Positions 1 to 8,776 of a stretch of 64,000 nt of DNA are shown here, in pieces (the first letter of the stretch is position 1; every line of letters begins with the position of its first letter). The notes below the pieces were generated by a model. The model was given only the letters and a program-made list of their open reading frames with translations. It was not told the origin of the DNA and made no database searches. Source of the DNA: Bacteroidaceae bacterium (lineage in GTDB: Bacteria > Bacteroidota > Bacteroidia > Bacteroidales > Bacteroidaceae); assembly GCA_017649485.1 (NCBI GenBank), contig JAGCGS010000042.1:1-64000 (forward strand). The letters run 5' to 3'. Position numbers and translations under genes: made by a program.

Positions 1-504
1 TATTCTATGGAAGACACCCTGAAGAACCTGCGTATATTGTTCAATAATGCTCCAGATCTGATGGGTACGGTAAGGAAGTATATCGGTGAGCACGATGGTA
101 TGAAGAAGGAGATTGAGAGATTCCAGGCACAATCAGTGGAAACTATGAAAAACCAGCTGGTTGCCCATGCTGAGAACCATAATGGCGTGAAGGTGGTTAA
201 ATCTGTATTGCCTATCTCTGCCAATGCTGCCAAAGATTTGGTATTTAAAGTTCGTGAGGCCATACCTGAGAAGCTGTTCTGCGTGATTGGCTCGGTAGAA
301 GGTGGACGGCCGCTTATCAGTGTGATGATCAGTGAGGACTTGGTGAAGAACCATGAACTGAATGCTGGTACCCTGGTGCGTGAAGCGGGCAAACTGATTC
401 AAGGCGGTGGCGGTGGTCAGCCCCACTATGCTACTGCTGGAGGCAAGAATACCGATGGTCTTCGTGCTGCTGTTGATAAGGTAATCGAACTGGCAAAACT
501 TTAA
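1..504 (+). CDS. alaS: Alanine--tRNA ligase, C-terminal part (cut by window start)
   Basis: This is the 3' end of alanyl-tRNA synthetase, which charges tRNA-Ala in the cytoplasm. The frame is open from base 1 (Tyr-Ser before the first visible Met at base 7), so the gene begins outside the window. The visible 167 codons match the C-terminal DHHA1 oligomerisation and tRNA-binding region: a VVKSVLP strand, a KLFCVIGS segment, and the glycine-rich [14 protein letters not shown] loop that is typical of the end of AlaS. It ends in ELAKL and is followed by an inverted repeat and a degenerate repeat array. The family assignment is secure; nothing can be said about the catalytic domain. Confidence 0.96.
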   Translation, partial: YSMEDTLKNLRILFNNAPDLMGTVRKYIGEHDGMKKEIERFQAQSVETMKNQLVAHAENHNGVKVVKSVLPISANAAKDLVFKVREAIPEKLFCVIGSVEGGRPLISVMISEDLVKNHELNAGTLVREAGKLIQGGGGGQPHYATAGGKNTDGLRAAVDKVIELAKL

Positions 505-525
505 CCTGTGTTAGTAAATAAACTA

Positions 526-559
526 CGAGTCACCGCCATGCTTGCCATGGGGTGACTCG
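526..559. terminator. Inverted repeat after alaS, possible terminator
   Basis: A 9-bp stem CGAGTCACC/GGTGACTCG (526-534 with 551-559) continues inward as CCATG/CATGG around a CTTGC loop, with one bulged G. It lies 22 nt after the alaS stop, where a terminator is expected, but no T-run follows. It also merges into the first unit of the repeat array, so it may be part of that element instead. Confidence 0.4.
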
Positions 560-733
560 AGTGCTTTCTATGGGTCGTCGCAATGCTTTCTACGGGTTAA
601 CGGAAAGCCTCCCATGAGTGAGCGCAGTATCTCCTTTACCCCCATAACAGATACTGCGACGAGTGATAGCAGATATTGGAGTGACCCATAGCAGATATTC
701 TGTTCAAAAAGGGGAAATATTGCCCTGCTAAAT
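537..733. repeat. Degenerate tandem array of about 22-bp units (array 1)
   Basis: The intergenic space between alaS and the convergent helicase gene is made of about eight head-to-tail units, mostly 22 bp long. They can be lined up on a core such as TGCTTTCTATGGGT or TATTGCnATGGGT followed by a spacer ending in GCAGA or GCAA. Clear unit starts are near 561, 583, 605, 627, 651, 673 and 695. Units differ at many positions but keep the spacing. A second array of the same kind lies at about 40459-40655. No ORF fits the array and there are no unique spacers, so it is not a CRISPR. Confidence 0.6.
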
Positions 734-2146
734 CAGTTGCTCTTTGGGATAGTTCACCAAGTAGAGGGTACCTGTAGCACGGGTGAAAGCCGTGTATAGC
801 CATTGGAAGTAATCGGGTGTCAACGACTCTTCCGGCATGTAGCCCTGGTCGAGAAACACATTCTTCCACTGCCCACCCTGTGCCTTATGGCATGTCACGG
901 CATAGGCATATTTTACTTGCAATGCGTTATAGTATGCATCTTCCTTGAGCTTTTTCAATCGATCGTGTTTCTGACTGATGTCTGCATAGTCTTCCAGCAC
1001 TTGGTTGAATAGTCGTTCGTTTTCTTCTTTTGTCAATGCAGGCGCCTCACTGTGCAGCGTATCAAGCAGCACGGTGGCTTCCACTTCTGCATCAGCATAG
1101 TCAGGTAGCAATAGCGATACATCTACAAACCTGAAACCATATAGTTTCCTTTCATTACGTACCCTCCGCACCACAGCCATTTCGCCGTTGGCTATAAAGT
1201 CAGTTTGTGGATGATGCTGTGTCCAGAAATAATTATTCTTCGCTACCATCAGACGATCGCCTCCCTCCAACTCCGATTCACGCCAAAGAATCTGAGCACG
1301 AATTCCTTTATTATATATATTGGCCCGCTTATTAGATCGGCACACCACAATAGTCTCGTCTTCGCCATCACGTTGGTAACATTCCTCTAGCTGAGCAATC
1401 AGATCATAACCAGGAAGCACTTGTATATCGGCAAAGCCAGTAATCTTGATCTTAGGCAACGAGAAGCTATCGCCTGATGCAATCATCTGCCTCAGCACGG
1501 TAGCGTTCCACAATATACCCGACTCTTGCCCCTGGCGTACTACCTGCGTGAGCGTTTCCTCGAATACCTGGAGACCATAGCCTCGTAAGGCATCGGCATA
1601 CAAAGCAGGACTTAACTCTTCGCCCACAGGAGGCAACTGTGCCGTATCGCCCATCAGCATGAGGCGACAATCTTCACCACCATATACATACTTAATCAAG
1701 TCATCCAACAGGCACCCAGAACCAAAAACAGCCCCCGAAAGACCCAGATTTGATATCATCGAAGCCTCATCAACAATGAAGAGTGTATGCTTAGATAGGT
1801 TGTCGTTGAGCGAAAAGTTACCCATATCAGCTGCCACCGTCTGCTGGCGGTATATTCGCTTGTGGATAGTGTATGCCGAATGGCCTGCATAGGATGAAAA
1901 AACCTTGGCTGCCCTACCCGTGGGAGCCAACAACACACACTTCTGCTGAAGCTGGTCAAGTGTCCTAACCAACGCACTGAATAGGGTTGTCTTTCCAGTA
2001 CCTGCATAGCCCTTTAATAGGAATACAGTTCCGTTTTGGGGCAAAATCAAAAAATCCGACAAACTTTTTATCACTTTTTCCTGCTCAAGTGTTGGTTGGT
2101 ACGGAAAATTTTCCTTAATTTGCTGCATCAAATGATTTTTTATCAT
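728..2146 (-). CDS. RecD/PIF1-like ATP-dependent DNA helicase
   Basis: A 472-residue superfamily 1B helicase. Visible motifs in order: Walker A GYAGTGKTT (residues 46-54), motif Ia APTGRAAKV (about 74-82), Walker B DEAS (126-129), motif III MGDTAQLPPVG (165-175), a VVRQ motif, and a UvrD_C_2-type end with AYAVTCHKAQGGQW near residue 435. It lacks the long N-terminal region of true RecD, so it is the short stand-alone form that Bacteroidota genomes often annotate as an AAA ATPase or exonuclease V alpha-like helicase. Its role in repair or recombination is inferred from the family. It is monocistronic on the minus strand, convergent with alaS, and has a TAATTTTG box (2177-2184) upstream. Met7 is an alternative start. 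Confidence 0.88.
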   Translation of the reverse strand: MIKNHLMQQIKENFPYQPTLEQEKVIKSLSDFLILPQNGTVFLLKGYAGTGKTTLFSALVRTLDQLQQKCVLLAPTGRAAKVFSSYAGHSAYTIHKRIYRQQTVAADMGNFSLNDNLSKHTLFIVDEASMISNLGLSGAVFGSGCLLDDLIKYVYGGEDCRLMLMGDTAQLPPVGEELSPALYADALRGYGLQVFEETLTQVVRQGQESGILWNATVLRQMIASGDSFSLPKIKITGFADIQVLPGYDLIAQLEECYQRDGEDETIVVCRSNKRANIYNKGIRAQILWRESELEGGDRLMVAKNNYFWTQHHPQTDFIANGEMAVVRRVRNERKLYGFRFVDVSLLLPDYADAEVEATVLLDTLHSEAPALTKEENERLFNQVLEDYADISQKHDRLKKLKEDAYYNALQVKYAYAVTCHKAQGGQWKNVFLDQGYMPEESLTPDYFQWLYTAFTRATGTLYLVNYPKEQLI

Positions 2147-2238
2147 CTTTTATGAATAAAAATTGTTAGCAATACGCAAAATTAGAATTTTTTTTTTGTA
2201 ATTTTGCAGAGGAATATAATAACTAAAAAAATAATAAC

Positions 2239-2925
2239 ATGAAAACAGTATTAAACATTGTTTTGGCTGCCATCGCAGCACTTCTGATTTACGTTTGCTA
2301 CGAGAGTGTGCAGGGGCCTGTCAGATTTGAGAATGAAAAAGCGATTAGAGACAAAGCCGTTCAGGCACGTTTGCTGGACATCCGTAAGGCACAGGCTGAG
2401 TATAGCAATACTCACGACCGTCAGTACACGGATAACTTTGATTCTCTGATTTACTTTGTGAAGAACCAGAAGCTCCCTCTTGTGTTCAAGAAGGGTGTAC
2501 TGAGTGACGCACAGCTTGAGAGCGGTCTGACAGAAGCAAAGGCAATGGCTATCATTAATAGGGCCAAGAAAACTGGCAAGTACGATGAAGTGAGGAAGAA
2601 TGGTTTGGAGGATTTCTCTCGCGACACCACTTGGGTGGCTGTTATTGACACCATATTCCCGAAGGGCTTCAACGCAGACTCTTTGCGCTATGTACCTTTC
2701 GGCAAGGGCGTACAATTCCAGATGGATACTTTGACCCAGGTAGCTCGCTCTGGTGCTCCTATCTGTCTGCTCGAAGTGAAGACTCCTTATGAAGTTTACC
2801 TTGGCGACCTCGATCAGCAGGAAATCATCAACCTGAAAGATCAGCAGCAGCAGCTGAACAAGTACTGTGGCCTGAAGATTGGTGACCTGGAGACTGCAAA
2901 CAACAATGCAGGTAACTGGGAGTAA
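2239..2925 (+). CDS. Conserved hypothetical single-pass membrane protein
   Basis: A 228-residue protein of unknown function. Residues 4-22 form one hydrophobic segment (VLNIVLAAIAALLIYVC), an uncleaved anchor or signal. The rest is soluble, charged, and ends in a Gln-rich helix followed by GNWE. The N-terminal helix leading into a KAVQARLLDIRKAQ stretch loosely resembles pilin-like proteins, but I see no prepilin cleavage motif and do not claim that role. A TAATTTTG -7 box lies at 2199-2206, about 33 nt before the ATG. It overlaps the next gene, and together with rsmD forms a three-gene plus-strand operon. Confidence 0.75.
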   Translation: MKTVLNIVLAAIAALLIYVCYESVQGPVRFENEKAIRDKAVQARLLDIRKAQAEYSNTHDRQYTDNFDSLIYFVKNQKLPLVFKKGVLSDAQLESGLTEAKAMAIINRAKKTGKYDEVRKNGLEDFSRDTTWVAVIDTIFPKGFNADSLRYVPFGKGVQFQMDTLTQVARSGAPICLLEVKTPYEVYLGDLDQQEIINLKDQQQQLNKYCGLKIGDLETANNNAGNWE

Positions 2926-3679
2926 TTCTTCACAGCACATATTATCCATCCGCTTCTCAGCGGATGGATTTTATTTTGCCATCCTTAACCCTAAAGCTAA
3001 GGAGAAAAGTGATTCGTACACCTATTATATATATAAGGTTGACGAATCACTTTCTTTAACCGCTAACCTCAAGCAAGCCATCAACCAACTCGACTGGCTT
3101 AGCTATACCTACCAGTCCGTTCACATTGTGATAGCCACCAGGCGCTTTACCCTCATACCACTGGATTTCTTTGAAGACGAACAGAAAGAAACCATCTTCT
3201 ACCACAACTTTCATCCAATCGACAATGAAGTTGTGGAGTATAACATTTTACAGAAAAGTAACATGGTTCTGCTGTTCGGCATCGACAAGGCTTTATTGTC
3301 ATTGCTATATGAACAGTTCCCAGAGGCGCAGGTGCAGGTACAGGCCACCCCACTAATAGAATACCTTGCCACACAAAACCGACAAGCCAAGAATAGGCAG
3401 ATGCTATGCTTTGTAACTAACGACAGCATCATCATCACTGCAATGGAACATCGCAACCTCATTTTCGGCAATAGCTTCGCTTGTAACTGCACAGATGACA
3501 GACTCTATTACATTATGTATTGCTGGAAGCAACTTGGTATGGATCAACTCCATGATGAACTGCTTTTAGCCGATAATGCTTCCGATTCATCAACACTTCA
3601 GAAGGAACTGTCCCGCTTCATTCAACATGTTACCGTCCTCCAATCCACCTATTTAGATTTGGAGTCATTCATCTCATGA
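2906..3679 (+). CDS. DUF3822 family protein
   Basis: About 257 residues, matching the DUF3822 family known from Bacteroidota, where it is usually next to rsmD as here. The fold looks like the actin/hexokinase-like ATPase type (strands around LSIRFSADGFYFAIL and MLCFVTNDSIIITA), but no function has been assigned. I place the start at the ATG at 2906 rather than the upstream ATG at 2879: the extra residues are only the out-of-frame tail of the preceding gene, and the shorter form gives a 20-nt overlap. Its stop overlaps the rsmD start by 4 nt (ATGA), which implies translational coupling. Confidence 0.82.
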   Translation: MQVTGSNSSQHILSIRFSADGFYFAILNPKAKEKSDSYTYYIYKVDESLSLTANLKQAINQLDWLSYTYQSVHIVIATRRFTLIPLDFFEDEQKETIFYHNFHPIDNEVVEYNILQKSNMVLLFGIDKALLSLLYEQFPEAQVQVQATPLIEYLATQNRQAKNRQMLCFVTNDSIIITAMEHRNLIFGNSFACNCTDDRLYYIMYCWKQLGMDQLHDELLLADNASDSSTLQKELSRFIQHVTVLQSTYLDLESFIS

Positions 3680-4242
3680 GGGTAGTCAGCGGCATATACA
3701 AAGGTAGGCGTTTTGATGTACCCCACTCTTTCAAGGCACGCCCCACGACAGACTTCGCCAAAGAAAACCTGTTTAATGTGTTGGATAACTTGATAGACTT
3801 CGAGAATAAAGTACATGCCCTCGATCTATTTGCCGGTACTGGCAGTATCAGTTTGGAACTCTTGTCACGTGGCTGTGAGCAGGTGGTCAGCATTGAAAAA
3901 GACAGAGAGCACTATGCCTTTATCTTAAAGGTAATGAAAGAAATAGGCAGTCAAGCTTGGTTGCCTATAAAGGCGGATGTATTTAAGTTTATCAACCGAT
4001 GCAACCAGCAATTCGACTTAGTATTTGCTGACCCGCCATATACCTTATCAGAATTAACTTCATTGCCCGACCTTATCTTTGGACATAACCTGCTAAAACC
4101 CGATGGATTGTTTATCTTAGAACATGGCAAAGACCATCAGTTCGAACAACACCCTCACTTTATGCAACACCGTCGTTATGGTGCTGTGAACTTCACTATC
4201 TTCCAACCAACCTTTAAAGCAAAGGAGACATCAGTCGAATAA
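3676..4242 (+). CDS. rsmD: 16S rRNA (guanine(966)-N(2))-methyltransferase
   Basis: A 188-residue RsmD methyltransferase that modifies G966 of 16S rRNA using S-adenosylmethionine. The N-terminus MRVVSGIYKGR and the RPTTDFAKENLFNVL segment are family hallmarks. The SAM-binding motif is DLFAGTGSIS (50-59) and the N6/N2-amino methyltransferase motif is DPPY (119-122). The length is normal for the family. It starts inside the stop codon of the DUF3822 gene and ends 29 bp inside the convergent cls reading frame, so the two 3' ends overlap. Confidence 0.95.
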   Translation: MRVVSGIYKGRRFDVPHSFKARPTTDFAKENLFNVLDNLIDFENKVHALDLFAGTGSISLELLSRGCEQVVSIEKDREHYAFILKVMKEIGSQAWLPIKADVFKFINRCNQQFDLVFADPPYTLSELTSLPDLIFGHNLLKPDGLFILEHGKDHQFEQHPHFMQHRRYGAVNFTIFQPTFKAKETSVE

Positions 4243-5662
4243 AGCTTTCGATAACCCTGCTCCTACGCGAACGTTTCTGCCACTGCTTTAGGTAAATCTG
4301 ACGACTATCACGTTGATCTGCCAGGAATATCTCTCGTGCCTGCACAGCCACTTGTTCATCATAGATAAAAGCATTTGCCTCGAAATTATGCTCGAAACTG
4401 CGGAAATCCATGTTTGTAGATCCGATAGTGGTAAGAATATCATCGCTCACCATCAGCTTAGAATGCAAGAAACCTTTTTGATAGAAAAACACTTTCACAC
4501 CTGCCTGCAACACATCAGTCACATAAGACCTTGATCCCCACTGCACCAACTTGGTGTCAGCCTGCTCCGGTATCATCAGTCGTACATCCACCCCAGCTAA
4601 CGCAGCTGTTTGCAAAGCATTCAACATTGCCTCATTTGGCAAGAAGTAAGGCGACTGCACATAGAAATAGTGTTTTGCATTACTGATGGCCTTGATCAAT
4701 CCCATTACAATCTCCTGTCCTGGTTGCTCTGGCGAACTGGTAACAACTTGAATCATTGCTGTACCCATATTCTCTGTCACTGGAAAATAATGAGCAGAAG
4801 TCAACAAGGTCCGGTCAGTGAAATACCAGTCTAATAGGAACGAAGTCTGCAAGCCATGAACAGCCTTACCTCTAATCAGCATGTGCGTATCTCGCCAGAT
4901 ACCCCAAGGCACCCCTTTCACATATCGTTCTGCGATGTTCATACCCCCAATAAAACCAGTATGTCCATCAATTACCACCAGTTTTCGATGATTACGATAA
5001 TTTATTTTATGCGTAAACAGCGGAAATCTCACCTTCAAGAAACTTCTCACTTCAATACCCGCCTCCATCATTTTATTGAAGAAAGCACTGGGAGTCTGCC
5101 AACTACCCACATCATCATAAATCACTTTTACGGCTACCCCTTGACTGGCTTTCTCAATCAGCACACTCTGTATCTGCTGGCCTATTACATCATCCGCAAA
5201 AATATAGGATTGCAGATGAATGTGATCCTGTGCTAATTGCAACTCTCTGACCAAAGCTGCTATCCAGTCTGTACCAGTAGTATAAATTTCGGTATAGTTG
5301 TTTGAGAAAGGAAATGCACGGTTGGTATGTTGGAATAACGATATTAACCCTTCAAATTCGGGAAGAACCTCTTCTGAGTCCTGTGAAAGATACTCCGCCT
5401 CAGGACGCTTCAACAGTTTGCTGTAGCTGCGTTTACTAATTATCTGATCACGCCTGTGTGTCCTGCCAAAGAAGAAGTAAAACACTAAACCTAAAACTGG
5501 CATGAAGACCAACACCAGTACCCAGGCGATGGTCTTCACGGGGTTACGATTCTCCAACACCACCACCCAGATGGTGCTGATAATTACCGCCAAGTAAATC
5601 AGGTATACTGACCACGAGGCTACCAACCTAAATATCTCATGCCATGTAAGCATATCATTCAT
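4214..5662 (-). CDS. cls: Cardiolipin synthase
   Basis: A 482-residue phospholipase-D-type cardiolipin synthase, which joins phosphatidyl groups at the cytoplasmic membrane. Two N-terminal membrane helices (about residues 17-36 and 45-66) precede two HKD motifs, HRKLVVID (225-232, followed by GFIGGMN) and HSKLMVSD (400-407, followed by GSTNMD). The frame is open further upstream, but that extension is only the antisense of the Gly-rich tail of the preceding barrel gene, so I start at the ATG at 5662, which overlaps that gene's stop; ATG 5653 is an alternative. Translational coupling to the barrel gene is likely. Its 3' end overlaps rsmD. Confidence 0.93.
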   Translation of the reverse strand: MNDMLTWHEIFRLVASWSVYLIYLAVIISTIWVVVLENRNPVKTIAWVLVLVFMPVLGLVFYFFFGRTHRRDQIISKRSYSKLLKRPEAEYLSQDSEEVLPEFEGLISLFQHTNRAFPFSNNYTEIYTTGTDWIAALVRELQLAQDHIHLQSYIFADDVIGQQIQSVLIEKASQGVAVKVIYDDVGSWQTPSAFFNKMMEAGIEVRSFLKVRFPLFTHKINYRNHRKLVVIDGHTGFIGGMNIAERYVKGVPWGIWRDTHMLIRGKAVHGLQTSFLLDWYFTDRTLLTSAHYFPVTENMGTAMIQVVTSSPEQPGQEIVMGLIKAISNAKHYFYVQSPYFLPNEAMLNALQTAALAGVDVRLMIPEQADTKLVQWGSRSYVTDVLQAGVKVFFYQKGFLHSKLMVSDDILTTIGSTNMDFRSFEHNFEANAFIYDEQVAVQAREIFLADQRDSRQIYLKQWQKRSRRSRVIESFIRLMSPLL

Positions 5663-8609
5663 TGGGTCGGCGACCACCGCCAAAGCCACCACCTCCAGGA
5701 GGGCCTTGGAAACCGCCAGGACGACCACCGCCAAAACCACCAGGTCCACCTGGACGGTTGCCCGGTCCTCTTTCTTGACGGGCATTCTTACCTCCAAAGA
5801 TATTCAGACGGTAGATGAAGTGTACCATCACATAGCTGTTGATAGCATTATATTGGTTCACCGAACGTCCATTGGCTGTAAGTGAGCGCATAATAGTGCT
5901 CTGCTTCTTCAGGATATCATACGCCTCTACACTCAGTGAGGCTGCACCCTTGAACAGCGACTGTGAGATCTGGGCGTTCCAAATCAATTCATCACGGTTC
6001 ATGCTCTTGTCGCTATAGCCGCGACGAGCCTGGTTCGTAATGTTTGTCGAGATAGTCATGTTCCAAGGCAGGATAATTTGCGTGTTTGCACCATAAGAAA
6101 AGGTGTAAGGCTCCTGGTTGTTTTGCGTATTCAGCTTGTTACGCTCAATATTGTAATTGATGGCACCATTTATGCCAAACTCAAACCAGTCGTTTCGGTA
6201 AGCACCATTTACCCTCTCTCCTAATGACAAGTTCGTAGTGGTGTTTTTCTGCTCGATGTGCGTCCTATTGTCGGTCAGATAACCCACATTGTTCGTATAG
6301 CCCACTTGGGTAAACGTATTAATGGTATATTTCTGATTCTTCAATGCTGTATTGTAGTTAAACATACCATTCACATTCCAGTTGCCGTTGATATTCTTCG
6401 GCATCGTAGTCCATCCGCCTGTCGCCTCATTGTAGATGCGGCTATTGCTGACGCTGTTTTGTGAGAGGTTGAAGAACGCATTAGCAGAAATACCACGTTG
6501 TCTTTCAGCATTATAGGTATTATAGAACAAGGTCACTGTATGCGTGAAAGACGGCTTCAGGCCAGGATTACCTACCCGCACATTCAGAGGATTGGTATAG
6601 TCGGTGATAGGCAACAGGTTCTCCATGCTTGGCTGCGAGCTTCTGCCTCGGTACTGGAAGCGCAGCTGGCTCACTTTTGAGAAACGGTATCTGAAATCCA
6701 CATTAGGCGCAAAGTTGAACACATTACGGGTAGTGTCAATCATGTAGTCACCCCGCTTGTAGGACAACACCGTATGCTGAGGTTCCAGGTTGATACCGGC
6801 ACTCAGCTGGTATTTCTCGCGATTAAAGCGCAGGGTCACAGATCCCTCGTGGCTGTAAGTGCGATACTCTGCATATTTGCTCAGGCTATCTACTTCGGCA
6901 TTCATATAACCAATAGGCAAATCATCACCCAACTTCCAGGGGAAGTCATTCAGACTATAAGTTTTGCGGTCGTTCTTGTTCAAGCCATATTCGAACTCAT
7001 AGCTGAACTGCAGGAAAGTATTCTTGCCAAGCGGCTCGCTATAGGTCACTTGGGCTGAATAAGTGGTGTTCTTCGTGGGAGAAGCGATAAACTGGTTACG
7101 TATCAATGTTGAGTCACCGCCCAGCACACTCACCAGCTGATAATAGCGTGTCAGCGACTGAGTATATTGGTCGTTGTCATTGTCACCATAGCGGAACTGC
7201 CCCCTGAAAGTGATATTCCTGCCTGTGTCGCTCAGCTTGCGGTTGATCTGCAGGGAGCTGTTCACTGAAAGGGTGTTCTGCTTGGTCATATTGGCACTTT
7301 CAGTCAAGTTCCTGCGGATAGCCTTTAGCGGGTCGGAGTCATTCAGCAGGTCAAAACTCAGATAGTCATTCGGGTCATCCACTATCTGATAAGGATCACT
7401 GCCGAAGGTACCCGACTGAGAGTCTGAACCGTTGTTAGTCTTACCCCAGTTGATGCTCGGACGGAGCAGGATATTGGTCAACGCATTGGGCTTCCACTCC
7501 AAGCGCATATTGGCGTTCCACTGGTTGTTCTTATTACGGCTCAAGGAGTTGGAGTTCATAAAAGAGCTGTTTCCGTCATAAAGGAAGTTCTCCTGGAAAC
7601 CGATGTTCTTCACATCATTGTCACGCCAGTTATACCTGATGCTACCGCCCAACTCCAGCTTTTCTGTCTCTGTTGCAAAGCTCATGCCAAGGGTCTTGGT
7701 AGCCGTCAGGCCGTTGTTGCCGCCAAAGCGCATACCGCCACCGCCGCCACCGCCTGAGAAGCCTTGGTTGTTCACGTTATTGGCACCGCCCATGAATGTC
7801 AGCTGAGATGATCCACTGAAGTAGTTCATCATAGCACGGCTGGTGTATCGGTGTTCCGTTCCCGCGCCCAGGTCAACATTACCGAACAAACCCTTGTTCA
7901 TATTCTTCTTCACCGTCAGGTCAAGCACTGTTTCCTCATCTCCGTCTTCGATTCCCGTTACACGTGCCATATCCGACTGGCGGTCATAAGTCTTTATGTT
8001 CTCCACCATATCCACAGGCAGATTCTGAAGTCCGGTCTGCACATCGCCTCCGAAGAACTCTTTGCCATTCACCATCAGCTTCTTGACTTCCTTACCATTA
8101 ATCTTGACGTTACCTGAGTCATCCACTTCCGCTCCGGGCAGTTTCTTCACAAGTTCTTGGAGCATGGCTCCTTCAGGAGTTCGGTAAGCACTTGCATTAT
8201 ATAATAAGGTGTCCTCCACCACCTGCACCTGCGAAGCCATAGCAGTCACAACAGCTTCGCGCAAAGCAATGGCGTCCAACTCCAGCTTTTTGGTACCCAC
8301 ATCCACTGTGGTTCGCTGGTTGGTCAGTGTCAATTGCTCATTGATTGTTTTATAACCGATGAAAGATATCTTCATAACGTAATTACCTGCTGCAGCTTTT
8401 GGCAACTCAAAAGAGCCGTCGCCCAATGTAGCAGCTCCATTCACATAAGTACTGTCGGGCAGTGTCAACAACTGAATAGTAGCTTGTACTACAGGATCCC
8501 CTGTATCCTTCTCAACCACCTTACCCTTTACTGTGATATTTCTTGTTTGTGCTATCGCCGGCATCAACACCGTCAAAGACATCAATAGTAATAATAAAAG
8601 CTTTTTCAT
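5655..8609 (-). CDS. Outer-membrane beta-barrel (TonB-receptor-like) protein with carboxypeptidase-regulatory-like domain
   Basis: A 984-residue outer-membrane protein. The signal peptide MKKLLLLLLMSLTVLMPAIAQ is followed by a carboxypeptidase-regulatory-like domain (about residues 25-105, VKGKVVEKDTGDPV ... GYKTI), a plug-like domain (about 125-230, with VKINGKEVKKLMVNGKEFF), then a long barrel of aromatic-rich strands. This is the architecture of Bacteroidota outer-membrane-barrel family receptors that are not paired with SusD. Two low-complexity Gly stretches stand out: one at about residue 275 and a 45-residue Gly/Pro/Arg tail at the C-terminus. The substrate is unknown. It is upstream of, and overlapping, cls. 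The divergent region to aroB carries a TATCTTTG box (8711-8718). Confidence 0.88.
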   Translation of the reverse strand: MKKLLLLLLMSLTVLMPAIAQTRNITVKGKVVEKDTGDPVVQATIQLLTLPDSTYVNGAATLGDGSFELPKAAAGNYVMKISFIGYKTINEQLTLTNQRTTVDVGTKKLELDAIALREAVVTAMASQVQVVEDTLLYNASAYRTPEGAMLQELVKKLPGAEVDDSGNVKINGKEVKKLMVNGKEFFGGDVQTGLQNLPVDMVENIKTYDRQSDMARVTGIEDGDEETVLDLTVKKNMNKGLFGNVDLGAGTEHRYTSRAMMNYFSGSSQLTFMGGANNVNNQGFSGGGGGGGMRFGGNNGLTATKTLGMSFATETEKLELGGSIRYNWRDNDVKNIGFQENFLYDGNSSFMNSNSLSRNKNNQWNANMRLEWKPNALTNILLRPSINWGKTNNGSDSQSGTFGSDPYQIVDDPNDYLSFDLLNDSDPLKAIRRNLTESANMTKQNTLSVNSSLQINRKLSDTGRNITFRGQFRYGDNDNDQYTQSLTRYYQLVSVLGGDSTLIRNQFIASPTKNTTYSAQVTYSEPLGKNTFLQFSYEFEYGLNKNDRKTYSLNDFPWKLGDDLPIGYMNAEVDSLSKYAEYRTYSHEGSVTLRFNREKYQLSAGINLEPQHTVLSYKRGDYMIDTTRNVFNFAPNVDFRYRFSKVSQLRFQYRGRSSQPSMENLLPITDYTNPLNVRVGNPGLKPSFTHTVTLFYNTYNAERQRGISANAFFNLSQNSVSNSRIYNEATGGWTTMPKNINGNWNVNGMFNYNTALKNQKYTINTFTQVGYTNNVGYLTDNRTHIEQKNTTTNLSLGERVNGAYRNDWFEFGINGAINYNIERNKLNTQNNQEPYTFSYGANTQIILPWNMTISTNITNQARRGYSDKSMNRDELIWNAQISQSLFKGAASLSVEAYDILKKQSTIMRSLTANGRSVNQYNAINSYVMVHFIYRLNIFGGKNARQERGPGNRPGGPGGFGGGRPGGFQGPPGGGGFGGGRRPNE

Positions 8610-8710
8610 CTTATCAATTTGTTAACAATTACGGTTCTATGACACCAATATGCCACTTTAGTTTAATGTCTCCGTTCTTTATTTAAAATATTTTAAGTTT
8701 TTTACGCCCG

Positions 8711-8746
8711 CAAAGATACATCTTTTATAGATAAGTTATATCTTTG
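8711..8746. promoter_or_regulatory. Divergent pair of TATCTTTG -7 boxes
   Basis: TATCTTTG occurs on the minus strand at 8711-8718 (reading towards the barrel gene) and on the plus strand at 8739-8746 (reading towards aroB). Both match the Bacteroidota -7 consensus TAnnTTTG, but neither has a good TTTG at the expected -33 distance. The back-to-back placement, 20 bp apart, makes co-regulation of the two genes possible. Confidence 0.5.
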
Positions 8747-8776
8747 CAATCTTAAAGTATCATAAAACAGCCGAAT

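Noticed and set aside
537-733. CRISPR-like array
   Set aside because: Units are contiguous without unique spacers, identity between units is low, and no cas genes are near; the same holds for 40459-40655.
2251-2949. 232-codon minus-strand frame opposite the hypothetical membrane protein
   Set aside because: It mirrors the plus-strand gene, has no ribosome site and no recognisable domain, and would clash with the operon structure.
5663-5797. N-terminal extension of cardiolipin synthase
   Set aside because: The extra 45 codons are the antisense of the Gly/Arg/Pro tail of the barrel gene and look nothing like the family N-terminus.
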